Below are positions 18,522-25,955 of a stretch of 64,000 nucleotides of DNA, piece after piece. The first letter of the stretch is position 1, and each line of letters starts with the position of its first letter. The stretch comes from Acidobacteriota bacterium (GTDB taxonomy: Bacteria > Acidobacteriota > Thermoanaerobaculia > UBA5066). The stretch lies in contig JADJVE010000003.1 of NCBI GenBank assembly GCA_016716715.1, forward strand, positions 1 to 64,000, written 5' to 3'. A model generated the notes under the pieces. The model worked only from the letters and a program-made list of their open reading frames with translations, was not told the DNA's origin and searched no databases. The position numbers were made by a program, and so were the translations under genes.

Positions 18522-19388
18522 ATGCGTCACCGTCTCGCAGCGCTCTCGGCCGGCGTCCTGATCGCCGTCTCGCTCGCCGCCCGCGCCGACGACGCGGCAA
18601 AGCCGCCCGCCCTGACGGTGCGCGAAGGCGCCGCCGCCCCGGCCGTTCCCCAGTCGCGCCTCGAGAAGCTCGGCCGGCCTCCCGCTCCGATCACCGGACC
18701 GCTGCCGGTGGGCGCCGAAGTGGACGTCTACTGCTCCGGTTACCTCGGGGACCGCGACGAGGCGTTCGTCGGACGCATCGTGAACGCCGAGAAGGAACGA
18801 AACCAGTCGATGTTCATGGCCGGCGACGTCATCTACATCGACATCGGGGCCGAGAACGGCGTCCAGGCCGGCATGGAGTTCACGATCGTCCGGCCCAGCC
18901 GCCTCGTGAACCGCTGGGGCTCCGAGCGCGAGGTCCAGGGCCGCATCTACATGACGCCCGGGCGCGTGCGCGTGCTCTGCGCCCAGGAGAGATCCTCCAT
19001 CACCGAGATCATCTACTCCTGCAACGAGGTCGAGGTCGGAGACTTCGTCGCGCCCTTCGAGCCGATCCCGGTGCCGCTCGTGCGCCGCACGCGGCCCACG
19101 ACGATCTGCGACACGCCGAACGGCAAGCCGATCGGCCACGTCGTGGACACGCGGGACGCCGTCACGCCCGTCGGGACGGACACGATCGTGTTCCTCGACC
19201 TCGGCGAGCAGGACGGGCTGAACCCCGGCGACTTCCTCACGGTCTACCACCCGTCGACGCAGGCCCAGGGCGTGCGCACGGTGCTGGGCGAGGCGGCGAT
19301 CCTGACGACCCGCACACGGTCGTCGGTCGCGATCATCACGTCGATGGTCGACTTCATCGCCGTCGGCGACGCCGTCGAAGTCAAGTAA
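18522..19388 (+). CDS. Secreted protein with repeated FlgT-C-like domains, function unknown
   Basis: 288 aa with signal peptide (cleavage near ARADD, residue 22). Two similar beta-rich units contain GDVIYIDIGAENGVQAGMEF (residues about 105-125) and VFLDLGEQDGLNPGDFLTVY (about 225-245), each followed by a short strand ending in a GDxV motif (VEVGDFVAPF and IAVGDAVEVK). This layout resembles FlgT C-terminal domains and the C-terminal part of some LysM proteins; no LysM is seen. RBS AGGAGG. Location is periplasm or outer-membrane surface; the role is unknown. Confidence 0.72.
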   Translation: MRHRLAALSAGVLIAVSLAARADDAAKPPALTVREGAAAPAVPQSRLEKLGRPPAPITGPLPVGAEVDVYCSGYLGDRDEAFVGRIVNAEKERNQSMFMAGDVIYIDIGAENGVQAGMEFTIVRPSRLVNRWGSEREVQGRIYMTPGRVRVLCAQERSSITEIIYSCNEVEVGDFVAPFEPIPVPLVRRTRPTTICDTPNGKPIGHVVDTRDAVTPVGTDTIVFLDLGEQDGLNPGDFLTVYHPSTQAQGVRTVLGEAAILTTRTRSSVAIITSMVDFIAVGDAVEVK

Positions 19389-19500
19389 GGCCCCTCTTTT
19401 CGGCTCGCTCAGAAAAGACTTGCGGGACGAAAATCCCGTGATAATTTCCGACTCCCCCAAGCGGCCACATGGCTTGCAAGTGTGCGGGAGGAACGTGTCT
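19389..19500 (+). promoter_or_regulatory. Leader region with short hairpins before the Fis-type gene
   Basis: The gap contains CGGGA-cgaaaa-TCCCG (19423-19438), then TGATAATT, then a weak stem CAAGC...GCTTG around GCCACATGGC, and the RBS GGGAGG ending at 19491. It could be a promoter with an operator or a small leader structure. It matches no riboswitch consensus that I know. Confidence 0.35.
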
Positions 19501-19734
19501 GTGACGATCGACGGCCAGCTGCAGCGCATCATCGACGAGCTCGTGTCGAAGGGAATTCCGCTCGAAGCCGCAAAGCGGGAATTCGAGAAGAAGTACGTCT
19601 CCGCGGCCGTCATGCGCGCGTCCGGAAACATGGGGCGCGCCGCCAAGTCGCTCGGCATCCATCGCAACACCCTGCGGGCGAAGATCTCCCTCCTGAAGGT
19701 GAAGCCGCCGCTCCGGGGGAGAGACAACTCCTAG
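19501..19734 (+). CDS. Small Fis-type helix-turn-helix protein
   Basis: 77 aa DNA-binding protein. The C-terminal half is a Fis-type HTH: EKKYVSAAVMRASGNMGRAA then KSLGIHRNTLRAKI, as found at the end of NtrC-family activators and in Fis. The N-terminal half is a helical pair (IDGQLQRIIDELVSKG). The GTG at 19501 is chosen because GGGAGG lies 9 nt upstream; a TTG at 19420 in frame has no RBS. No receiver or AAA+ domain is present, so it is a stand-alone regulator. Its stop overlaps that of the convergent htpX gene. Confidence 0.8.
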   Translation: MTIDGQLQRIIDELVSKGIPLEAAKREFEKKYVSAAVMRASGNMGRAAKSLGIHRNTLRAKISLLKVKPPLRGRDNS

Positions 19735-20579
19735 GACGGCCGCAGGCCCCCGCGCGCCATGGCTTCGAGGCGCGCGACGCGCTCCTCTGTGGGCGGGTGG
19801 GTCGAGAAGAGTCGCGCGAGGCCTCCCGCGAACGGATTCACGATGAACAGGTGCGCCGTCGCCGGCGAGCCGTCCATCGGGAGCCGCCTCGACGCGGACT
19901 CCAGCTTCCGGAGCGCCGAGGCGAGCTCGAGAGGGCGCCCCGAGAGCGCCGCACCCGTCTCGTCCGCCCGGAACTCGGCCTGACGGGAGATCATGGCCTG
20001 AACGATCGCCGCCGCGATGGGCGCGAAGAGGAGCGCGAGAATTCCGACGAGGCCGCCGCCTCCCTCGCGGTCGCCGCGCCGGCCGCCGCCGGTCCACATC
20101 GCCATCTGCGCGAGGTGGGTCAGGGCGCCCGCGAGCGTCGCCGCGATTGCGCCGACGAGGATGTCGCGGTTCGTCACGTGCCCGAGCTCGTGGCTGAGGA
20201 CGGCCTCCAGCTCGTCGCGGTTCAGGATCTTCAGGATGCCCTCGGTGGCCGCGACGACGGCGTGCTGCGGGTCGCGGCCGGTCGCGAAGGCGTTCGGGGC
20301 CTCCTGCGGGATGATGGCCACGCGCGGCATCGGGAGGTTCGCCTTGGCCGCCAGCGACCGGACGACTCCGTAGAGCTCGGGCGCCTCCTGCTCGGTGACG
20401 ACACGCGCGCCGTAGGACGCGAGCACCATCTTGTCCGAGAAGAAGTAGGCGAAGAGGTTCATGACGGCCGCGATCACGAGGGCCATGACCGCGCCCTGCG
20501 AGCCGAACGTCGCCTGCCCGACCGCGACGAGCAGGACGGTCAGAAACGTCATGAGGAAGACGATCTTCAGCGTGTTCAT
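19731..20579 (-). CDS. htpX: Zinc metalloprotease HtpX
   Basis: M48 inner-membrane protease involved in membrane-protein quality control. 282 aa. Two N-terminal membrane helices (residues 5-40), HExxH in VLSHELGHVTNRD near 130, a second hydrophobic hairpin, and the third zinc ligand in EFRADETGA. It ends FSTHPPTEERVARLEAM, typical of HtpX. GGAGAA lies upstream of the ATG. An upstream in-frame start would add a basic extension that the family lacks. Confidence 0.95.
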   Translation of the reverse strand: MNTLKIVFLMTFLTVLLVAVGQATFGSQGAVMALVIAAVMNLFAYFFSDKMVLASYGARVVTEQEAPELYGVVRSLAAKANLPMPRVAIIPQEAPNAFATGRDPQHAVVAATEGILKILNRDELEAVLSHELGHVTNRDILVGAIAATLAGALTHLAQMAMWTGGGRRGDREGGGGLVGILALLFAPIAAAIVQAMISRQAEFRADETGAALSGRPLELASALRKLESASRRLPMDGSPATAHLFIVNPFAGGLARLFSTHPPTEERVARLEAMARGGLRPS

Positions 20580-20639
20580 CGGTTTCTCCGGGCGCGGGCG
20601 GGTGCGCCGCCCCGGAACCAAACGAAGGGGGGCTCCGCT

Positions 20640-20825
20640 TTATTTCGGCTTGGAGGCGCCGTCGTCCTTCTTGTCGTCGCCGGACTCGCCCTGGCGCATC
20701 GCGTCCTTGAAGTTCTTGATGCCCTCGCCGAGGCCCTTGCCGAGCTGCGGGATCTTCCCCGCGCCGAACACGAGAATCACGATCACGAGGATGACGAGCA
20801 GTTCGGGGAGTCCGAGATTCGGCAC
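20640..20825 (-). CDS. tatA: Twin-arginine translocase subunit TatA
   Basis: 61 aa pore-forming subunit of the Tat export system. Membrane helix LPELLVILVIVILVFGAGKI, the hinge FGAGKIPQLGKGLGEGIKNF, an amphipathic helix and a charged tail. GTG start with AGGAGG 6 nt upstream; TAGAAT further up is a likely -10. TatA versus TatB/E is decided by the short tail and the FGxGKLP-like hinge. The epimerase at 58008 carries a Tat-like signal and could be a client. Confidence 0.93.
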   Translation of the reverse strand: MPNLGLPELLVILVIVILVFGAGKIPQLGKGLGEGIKNFKDAMRQGESGDDKKDDGASKPK

Positions 20826-20865
20826 GGGTGCCTCCTGAAAGGACGGATTCTACTCCGGGCGGCGG

Positions 20866-21792
20866 TCAGAGAAACGCGAGGAGCCCCTCGAACGGCCCCC
20901 CCGGGGAAGTGCGGCGGCGAATGACGCGGCGCGCCGTCTCGCGGTGGGGACGGTAGAAAGGGCGGCCCTTCTGGAGCATCTTCTCGAACGTCCCGAGGAC
21001 CTTCCACGCCCTCTGCAGGAGGACGGCCTCCGACACGGCCCCGGCGTCGGCCTCGACGGACGCGCCGGCGCGCTCGAAGCGGAGCGATACGGCGTCGTAG
21101 TCCGGGGGCCCGAGGCGCAGGTCCTGGAAGTCGATCGGGGCCAGCCGCCCGTCGGCGGTGCGCATCAGGTTGTTCGCGTGGTAGTCCCGGTGGGTCGGGA
21201 CGGCGTCCCCGGTCGCGGCAGGGTCGGCCGCGGCGGCCGCGAGCGCGCCTGCGAGCGAGCCCCACGCCGCGGCGCGGCCGGCCTCGAGGGGCTCCTGCCC
21301 GCCCTTCTCGAGCGCCCAGTGGCGCGTGTGGTCGAGCTCGGCGGCGAAGAAAGCCGCGTCGAACGCCGGGTTGCGTGTCGCGGCGGCGCGCGCGATCGTG
21401 CGGATCGGCGTCAGAAGCTCCTCGGCCTCGTCGAGGAGGCGGGGCCGGTCCTCGCGCGGAGCGTCCGCGAGGTCCATCGAGAGGTCGCGATCTCCGAGGT
21501 CCTCGATGAGGGCGGCGCCGAGCTCGGGCGCGTCGTCGAGGAGCTCGGGAACCCGAACGCCCGCGCGCGCGAGCGCCGCCCCGATCGCGGCCCAGTTTGC
21601 CTGCGCGGGCGATTCGGGCTGCGGGTACAGGACGACGAGGACGCTGCCGCCGCCGGGCGTCGCCTGGCGGAAGTACCGGCGCGCCCCGACGTCGCCGGCC
21701 AGCGGGACGCTCGGCGGACCGGCCGCGAGGCCGAAGCGCTCCCGGGCGCGCGAAAGCCGCGCGGCCTCTCCGTTCAGGGAGGCCGCCGTCAC
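20866..21792 (-). CDS. AmgK-like sugar/aminoglycoside-type phosphotransferase (COG3178)
   Basis: Kinase with the aminoglycoside-phosphotransferase fold, 308 aa. N-lobe: GDVGARRYFRQ and ALIEDLGDRDLS. The catalytic loop is THRDYHANNLM (near residue 210) with the metal motif PIDFQDLRLGPPDYD. These features match the COG3178 group that includes AmgK, an anomeric N-acetylmuramate/N-acetylglucosamine kinase of peptidoglycan recycling; the specific substrate is inferred. The GTG start overlaps the cyclophilin TGA. No murU is seen nearby, but recycling genes occur at 56-62 kb. Confidence 0.75.
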   Translation of the reverse strand: MTAASLNGEAARLSRARERFGLAAGPPSVPLAGDVGARRYFRQATPGGGSVLVVLYPQPESPAQANWAAIGAALARAGVRVPELLDDAPELGAALIEDLGDRDLSMDLADAPREDRPRLLDEAEELLTPIRTIARAAATRNPAFDAAFFAAELDHTRHWALEKGGQEPLEAGRAAAWGSLAGALAAAAADPAATGDAVPTHRDYHANNLMRTADGRLAPIDFQDLRLGPPDYDAVSLRFERAGASVEADAGAVSEAVLLQRAWKVLGTFEKMLQKGRPFYRPHRETARRVIRRRTSPGGPFEGLLAFL

Positions 21793-22496
21793 GGCTTCGG
21801 AGCGGGGGCCGGGTATGTCGGCGCCGGAGCGGGCGCTTCGTCGAGGAGCTCGACCGACAGGAGCTTCTGAGGGTTGCGCGGCTTTCCGAGCGGCGTGTTC
21901 GACGGATCGGGGTCGGAGGCGGAAGCGATGCGGTCCACGACGTCCATTCCCTTCACGACCTCGCCGAACGCGGTGTACTGGCGGTCGAGCGATGGGTAGT
22001 CCTTGAGGACGACGAAGAACTGCGACGACGCGGAGTCCGGCGCGGAGGAGCGGGCCATCGAGACGATGCCGCGCTTGTGGACCGTGTCGTTGAACTCCGG
22101 TTTCAGCGTCACGGGGTTTCCCTTCGCGTCCGTCTTGCCCGCGTTGCCCCAGATGAAGGCGTTCTTCGGGTCCTTCGTGAGGGGGTCGCCGCCCTGCACC
22201 ACGAAGTCCTTGATGACGCGGTGGAAAAGGGTCCCGTCGTAGAAGCCGGACCCGGCGAGGTCGACGAAGTTCTTCACGTGGTTCGGGGCGCGGTCGTTGA
22301 AGAAACGGACCGTGAAATCGCCCTGCGACGTGTGGACGAGCCCGAGCGTGTGCGCGTAGTCGCGCGTCTTCGCCGTGGCTTTCGGCGGGGCCTTCTTCTT
22401 CGGCTTCGCGGGCGCGGCAGGGGCCGCGGACGCGGCCAGGAGGCCCAGGGCGAAGGCCGCCACGACTGTCCGGATGCTCGCCGGTTTCCTCGTCAT
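21789..22496 (-). CDS. Secreted cyclophilin-type peptidyl-prolyl isomerase
   Basis: Catalyses cis-trans isomerisation of Xaa-Pro bonds, probably in the periplasm. 235 aa: signal peptide (to about residue 25), a Lys/Pro/Ala-rich linker, then the cyclophilin core with FHRVIKDFVVQGGDP, SSQFFVVLKDYPSLDRQYTA and FGEVVKGMDVVDRI. The C terminus is a Pro/Ala tail. AGGAGG lies 9 nt before the ATG at 22496, which decides the start. The next gene on this strand overlaps by 4 bp. Confidence 0.93.
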   Translation of the reverse strand: MTRKPASIRTVVAAFALGLLAASAAPAAPAKPKKKAPPKATAKTRDYAHTLGLVHTSQGDFTVRFFNDRAPNHVKNFVDLAGSGFYDGTLFHRVIKDFVVQGGDPLTKDPKNAFIWGNAGKTDAKGNPVTLKPEFNDTVHKRGIVSMARSSAPDSASSQFFVVLKDYPSLDRQYTAFGEVVKGMDVVDRIASASDPDPSNTPLGKPRNPQKLLSVELLDEAPAPAPTYPAPAPKP

Positions 22497-22519
22497 GCGG
22501 TGCGTCCTCCTGTCGCTCT

Positions 22520-22547
22520 CCGGCACCCCCCTTGTGGGGGGAACCGG
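22520..22547. other. Strong hairpin between divergent genes
   Basis: CCGG-ca-CCCCCC-ttgt-GGGGGG-aa-CCGG gives a 6-bp all-GC inner stem plus a 4-bp outer stem. It sits in the 59-71 bp gap between the divergent cyclophilin and EcsC-like starts and would form in the 5' leader of either transcript. Without a U tract it is not a typical terminator. Confidence 0.5.
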
Positions 22548-22567
22548 CAGCCCCGATGATAGCCGCG

Positions 22568-23164
22568 ATGCTGGCCCGGACCTTTCTCAGCCTCGTCGAG
22601 AAGGTCACCGAGGACCTGGACATCGAGATGCTCCGGGCCGAGGTGCAGTCGTTCTCGGCGAAGCACGCGGACCTCACGACCCGCGAGAAGGGTGAGCGGC
22701 TCGTCGCGGTCGCCGCCCGCCGCGCGGCAGCCCTCGGCGCCGTCGCGAGCCTGCCGCCGGGGTGGCTCGCGCTCGCGACCGTCGCGCCCGAGCTCTCGGC
22801 GGTCCTCGTCCTCCAGAGCCGGCTCATCGTGTCGCTCCACCTTCTGTACGGCGGCCCCATGACGCCGGAGGAGCGGGCGCTCGAGGTGCTCGCCGGGCTC
22901 GCGGCGGGGGCCGGGATGAGCGTCGGGCGGCGCCTGACGACGCGCGCCGCCGAGGAGGTCGCCGCGCGCCTCGTCGTGCGCCTCGCCGGACGCGAGATCG
23001 CCCACGTCGTCCCCGTGCTCGGCGCCCTTGCGGGCGCGGGCCTCAACTACGCGGCCGTGCGCGCCGTCGGGCGGGCGGCGCTCGCGCGCATCGAGAGGCT
23101 GGTTGGTCCGCCCGAGATTCCGGGGAAGGGCGCCGTGCTCGACGTCTCCGGGCGCGTCGCGTAA
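22568..23164 (+). CDS. EcsC-like alpha-helical protein
   Basis: 198 aa, rich in Ala/Leu/Arg, resembling the EcsC family (Pfam-type helical proteins of unknown biochemical role). Supporting features are the order of segments: a helical N terminus, ALGAVASLPPGWLALATVAPE, LQSRLIVSLHLLYGG, and the late Gly-rich VPVLGALAGAGLNYAAVRAVG. The ATG at 22568 is chosen because GATGAT lies 7 nt upstream, matching the leaderless pattern; ATG 22556 is equally possible. Family call is moderate and function unknown. Confidence 0.6.
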   Translation: MLARTFLSLVEKVTEDLDIEMLRAEVQSFSAKHADLTTREKGERLVAVAARRAAALGAVASLPPGWLALATVAPELSAVLVLQSRLIVSLHLLYGGPMTPEERALEVLAGLAAGAGMSVGRRLTTRAAEEVAARLVVRLAGREIAHVVPVLGALAGAGLNYAAVRAVGRAALARIERLVGPPEIPGKGAVLDVSGRVA

Positions 23165-23264
23165 GCGACGCAGGTTCCGGCCCGTGTTAAATTCCCGCTT
23201 CACGGGCCGATCGTTGAGAATGATTCTCCCCGGGGGCGGGGCCGTGTATCTTCGGAGGATCTCG

Positions 23265-25151
23265 ATGCGGAAGGTGGTCTACCGGTCCATTCGCGGCGCG
23301 GCCAACACCGCCTGGAACGTGTTCCAGGCCGTGAACCGCCGCGTGCCCGCGCGTTCCTTCCAGCCCTCCTGGTCGCCCGAGCCGCTCCCGAAGAGCCACC
23401 AGCGCACGAAGCCGCCGCTCGGCTTCCCGCGCCGCACGGACTCCCTCTGCCCGACCTGCACCCGCGAGGTCCGCGACGCGATCGTGGGCGGCACGCGCGA
23501 GCTCTCCGAGCTCGTCGACGGGCGCCCCGGCGAGATCCCGGCCGACATCGTCCAGCGCGGCAACGAGATCTGGATGGTCAAGACGTGCCCGAAGCACGGC
23601 ACGTTCGAGGACCTCATGGCGAGCGACGCGCGCTTCTTCGCGCGCCTCGAGGAGAACTTCTTCGGCCGCGACGTGAAGATCGCGAAGGACAAGCTCCACG
23701 ATCACGGCTCCTCCTCCATGCGCTACGGCCGCGGCGCGGTCCTCACGGTGGACCTCACGAACCGCTGCAACATGATGTGCAACCCGTGCTTCATGGACGC
23801 CAACCAGGTCGGCTACGTCCACGAGCTCGGGTGGGACGACGTCAAGGAGATCCTCGACAACGCCGTCTCGATCAAGCCGCAGCGCCAGATGTCCGTGCAG
23901 TTCTCGGGCGGCGAGCCCACGATCTCGCCGTTCTTCATCGAGGCCACGCGCTACGCGCGCGAGATCGGCTACTTCTCGGTCCAGTGCGCGACGAACGGCA
24001 TCCGCTTCGCGCAGGAGCCGGAATTCGCGAAGGCCGCGTACGACGCGGGCCTCCGGCTCGCCTACCTTCAGTTCGACGGCGTCGGGAACGAGCCGAACGC
24101 GCACCGCGGCGTCGGAAACCTGTACGACGTGAAGCTGCGGGCGCTCGACAACCTCCACGCGGCGGGGATCGACGTCACGCTCGTCACGACGATCGTGAAC
24201 GGCCTCAACAACGACCAGGTCGGCCCGACCCTGAAGTTCGCGATCGAGAACATCGACAAGATCAACGCGCTCTCTTTCCAGCCCGTGTCCTTCACGGGCC
24301 GCGACGAGGAGATCGACGACGAGACGCGGAAGAGCCAGCGCTATACGCTCGCCCACCTCGCGCACGACGTGAAGGACCAGGCCGGCATCGGCGAGCCCAT
24401 GCGCGACTGGTTCCCGCTGTCGGCCTCGGGCCCGTTCTCCGACCTGAAGGACCTCCTCGGCGGCCTCGAGGCGCAGTGGGGCTCGCTCAAGTGCGGCTGC
24501 CACCCGAACTGCGGAATCGCGACGATGATGCTCGTCCGCCCGGACACGGGCCAGGCCGTCCCGTTGACGCAGATCCTCGACGCGGATCGCCTCCTCAGGG
24601 ATCTGACGGTCATCACGGACGCCGCGCGCGGGAGGTTCCTGACGGTCCTCCAGACGGCGCTCGCGCTCGCGCGCAACATCCGCCCCGACGGCGTCCCGGA
24701 AAACCTCGGCATCTGGGAGACGCTCAAGGTCATGGACGGCCACACGGGCAAGGGCATGGGGATCGCGACGCAGGGCCGCTATCCGTGGCGCGTCCTCCTC
24801 GTGGCCGGGATGTGGTTCCAGGACCTCTTCAACTACGACTTCCGGCGCACGGAGATGTGCATCATCCCGTACGGAACGCAGCTCGGCGAGATCTCCTTCT
24901 GCGCCTACAACACGGGCGCGGGCTGGAGGAAGATCGTCGAGGAGATGCACCAGAGCGCGACGCTCTCCGAGTGGTACAGGGACAAGGGCCGCCACCCCGT
25001 GTACGCGCACGGCAAGCGCGTCCCGCTGCCGGCGTTCAACCCGGGCGCGCGCCCGTCCACGCTGCCGGTCTTCGAGCCCGCCGCCGCGCGCACGGGCGAG
25101 CTTCCGGCTGCCGCGATGCTTCCGAGCTTCGGCGCCGCCTCCGGGAAGTAG
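23265..25151 (+). CDS. Tes/Mss-like radical SAM protein (lipid C-C coupling family)
   Basis: 628 aa. It has the layout of the archaeal tetraether synthase (Tes, MJ0619-type) group and its bacterial relatives linked to membrane-spanning lipids. The N-terminal metal-binding region has LCPTCTREV (residues about 63-67) and VKTCPKHGTFEDL (near 107). The radical SAM motif C-x3-C-x2-C is in TNRCNMMCNPCFM (168-175), with QFSGGEPTISP for SAM. A later Cys set KCGCHPNCGIATM (near 409) and EMCIIPYGTQ complete the pattern. GGAGGA precedes the ATG at 23265. Known family: radical coupling of inert lipid tails. Inferred here: synthesis of iso-diabolic-type spanning lipids, reported for Acidobacteriota. A methyltransferase-like or other radical SAM role is not excluded. 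Confidence 0.78.
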   Translation: MRKVVYRSIRGAANTAWNVFQAVNRRVPARSFQPSWSPEPLPKSHQRTKPPLGFPRRTDSLCPTCTREVRDAIVGGTRELSELVDGRPGEIPADIVQRGNEIWMVKTCPKHGTFEDLMASDARFFARLEENFFGRDVKIAKDKLHDHGSSSMRYGRGAVLTVDLTNRCNMMCNPCFMDANQVGYVHELGWDDVKEILDNAVSIKPQRQMSVQFSGGEPTISPFFIEATRYAREIGYFSVQCATNGIRFAQEPEFAKAAYDAGLRLAYLQFDGVGNEPNAHRGVGNLYDVKLRALDNLHAAGIDVTLVTTIVNGLNNDQVGPTLKFAIENIDKINALSFQPVSFTGRDEEIDDETRKSQRYTLAHLAHDVKDQAGIGEPMRDWFPLSASGPFSDLKDLLGGLEAQWGSLKCGCHPNCGIATMMLVRPDTGQAVPLTQILDADRLLRDLTVITDAARGRFLTVLQTALALARNIRPDGVPENLGIWETLKVMDGHTGKGMGIATQGRYPWRVLLVAGMWFQDLFNYDFRRTEMCIIPYGTQLGEISFCAYNTGAGWRKIVEEMHQSATLSEWYRDKGRHPVYAHGKRVPLPAFNPGARPSTLPVFEPAAARTGELPAAAMLPSFGAASGK

Positions 25152-25159
25152 CACCCGGC

Positions 25160-25945
25160 TCAGGGCACGCGGAGAGCCGCCTCCGCGAGCGAGACGAGGC
25201 CTGCACCCGCCTCGTCCGGCTGCTCGAGAGGAGCCATGTGGCCGGCGCCCGGCACGGTCAGGAGCCTCACCCACGGCGCGCGCGCCGCGACGGCCGTCAT
25301 GGCCTCGGAATCGGCGGGCGGGGCAATTGCGTCCTCCTCGCCCACGCCGACGAGAAGAGGACGGTCCCAGGCGGAGAGGATCTCGAAGCCCTCGTCGCGC
25401 ACGGCGAGGCCGGCGAGGTCGGCCATGGCCGTTTCGGGCGGCGTCGCGAGGACCATCCGCTTCACGAGATCCTCGGCCGGCGTCCCCTTCGAGCCGCGGG
25501 CGAGGAGCTTCGGGAGCATCGCGGTGAGCGCCGCCTCGATGCCGTCCTTGCGGATGGCCTCGATGGCCGCCTTCCGGCCCGCGCGTCCCGCGTCGTCGTC
25601 GGCGGAGGCTTTCGTGTCGAAGAGGGCGAGGCCCTTGAGGCGGCCGCGCAGGCGCGCGCCGTGCCGCTTGAGGAGCTCGAAGCAGACGTAGCCCCCCATC
25701 GAGAAGCCGGCCAGGAGGAAGGGCGCGCCGGCCGGGAGCGCGGCTTCGAGGTCGCGCGCGACGTCGTCCGCGAGGAGCGACATTGCGTGGAGCGGCGCCG
25801 CGAGGTGGGGCGAACGCCCGCGTCCGCGCAGGTCCGGGGCGAAGACGGAGGTGATCGGGCCCAGCTTGCCGGCGGCGGCCCGCTCGGCGAGCGGGTCCCA
25901 CATGCGGTGGTCGAGGGGATAACCGTGGAGCGCGACGAGATGCAT
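25160..25945 (-). CDS. Alpha/beta-hydrolase
   Basis: 261 aa hydrolase fold protein. Oxyanion region LVALHGYPLDHRMWD, DLRGRGRSP, nucleophile elbow AGFSMGGYVCFEL (Ser near residue 90), acid DEGFEILSAWDRPLLVGVGEEDAIAPP, and His in PGAGHMAPLEQP. Substrate unknown; resembles esterases and C-C hydrolases of the MhpC/BioH type. The start at 25945 is preferred over 25954 because TAAGAT lies 7 nt upstream and overlaps the first ATG. It is convergent with the Tes-like gene, with 8 bp between stops. Confidence 0.82.
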   Translation of the reverse strand: MHLVALHGYPLDHRMWDPLAERAAAGKLGPITSVFAPDLRGRGRSPHLAAPLHAMSLLADDVARDLEAALPAGAPFLLAGFSMGGYVCFELLKRHGARLRGRLKGLALFDTKASADDDAGRAGRKAAIEAIRKDGIEAALTAMLPKLLARGSKGTPAEDLVKRMVLATPPETAMADLAGLAVRDEGFEILSAWDRPLLVGVGEEDAIAPPADSEAMTAVAARAPWVRLLTVPGAGHMAPLEQPDEAGAGLVSLAEAALRVP

Positions 25946-25955
25946 GGCGGCCATC

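Noticed and set aside
19389..19500. c-di-GMP (GEMM-type) or other riboswitch
   Set aside because: The stems and loops do not match the conserved core of any class I know; left as an unassigned leader.
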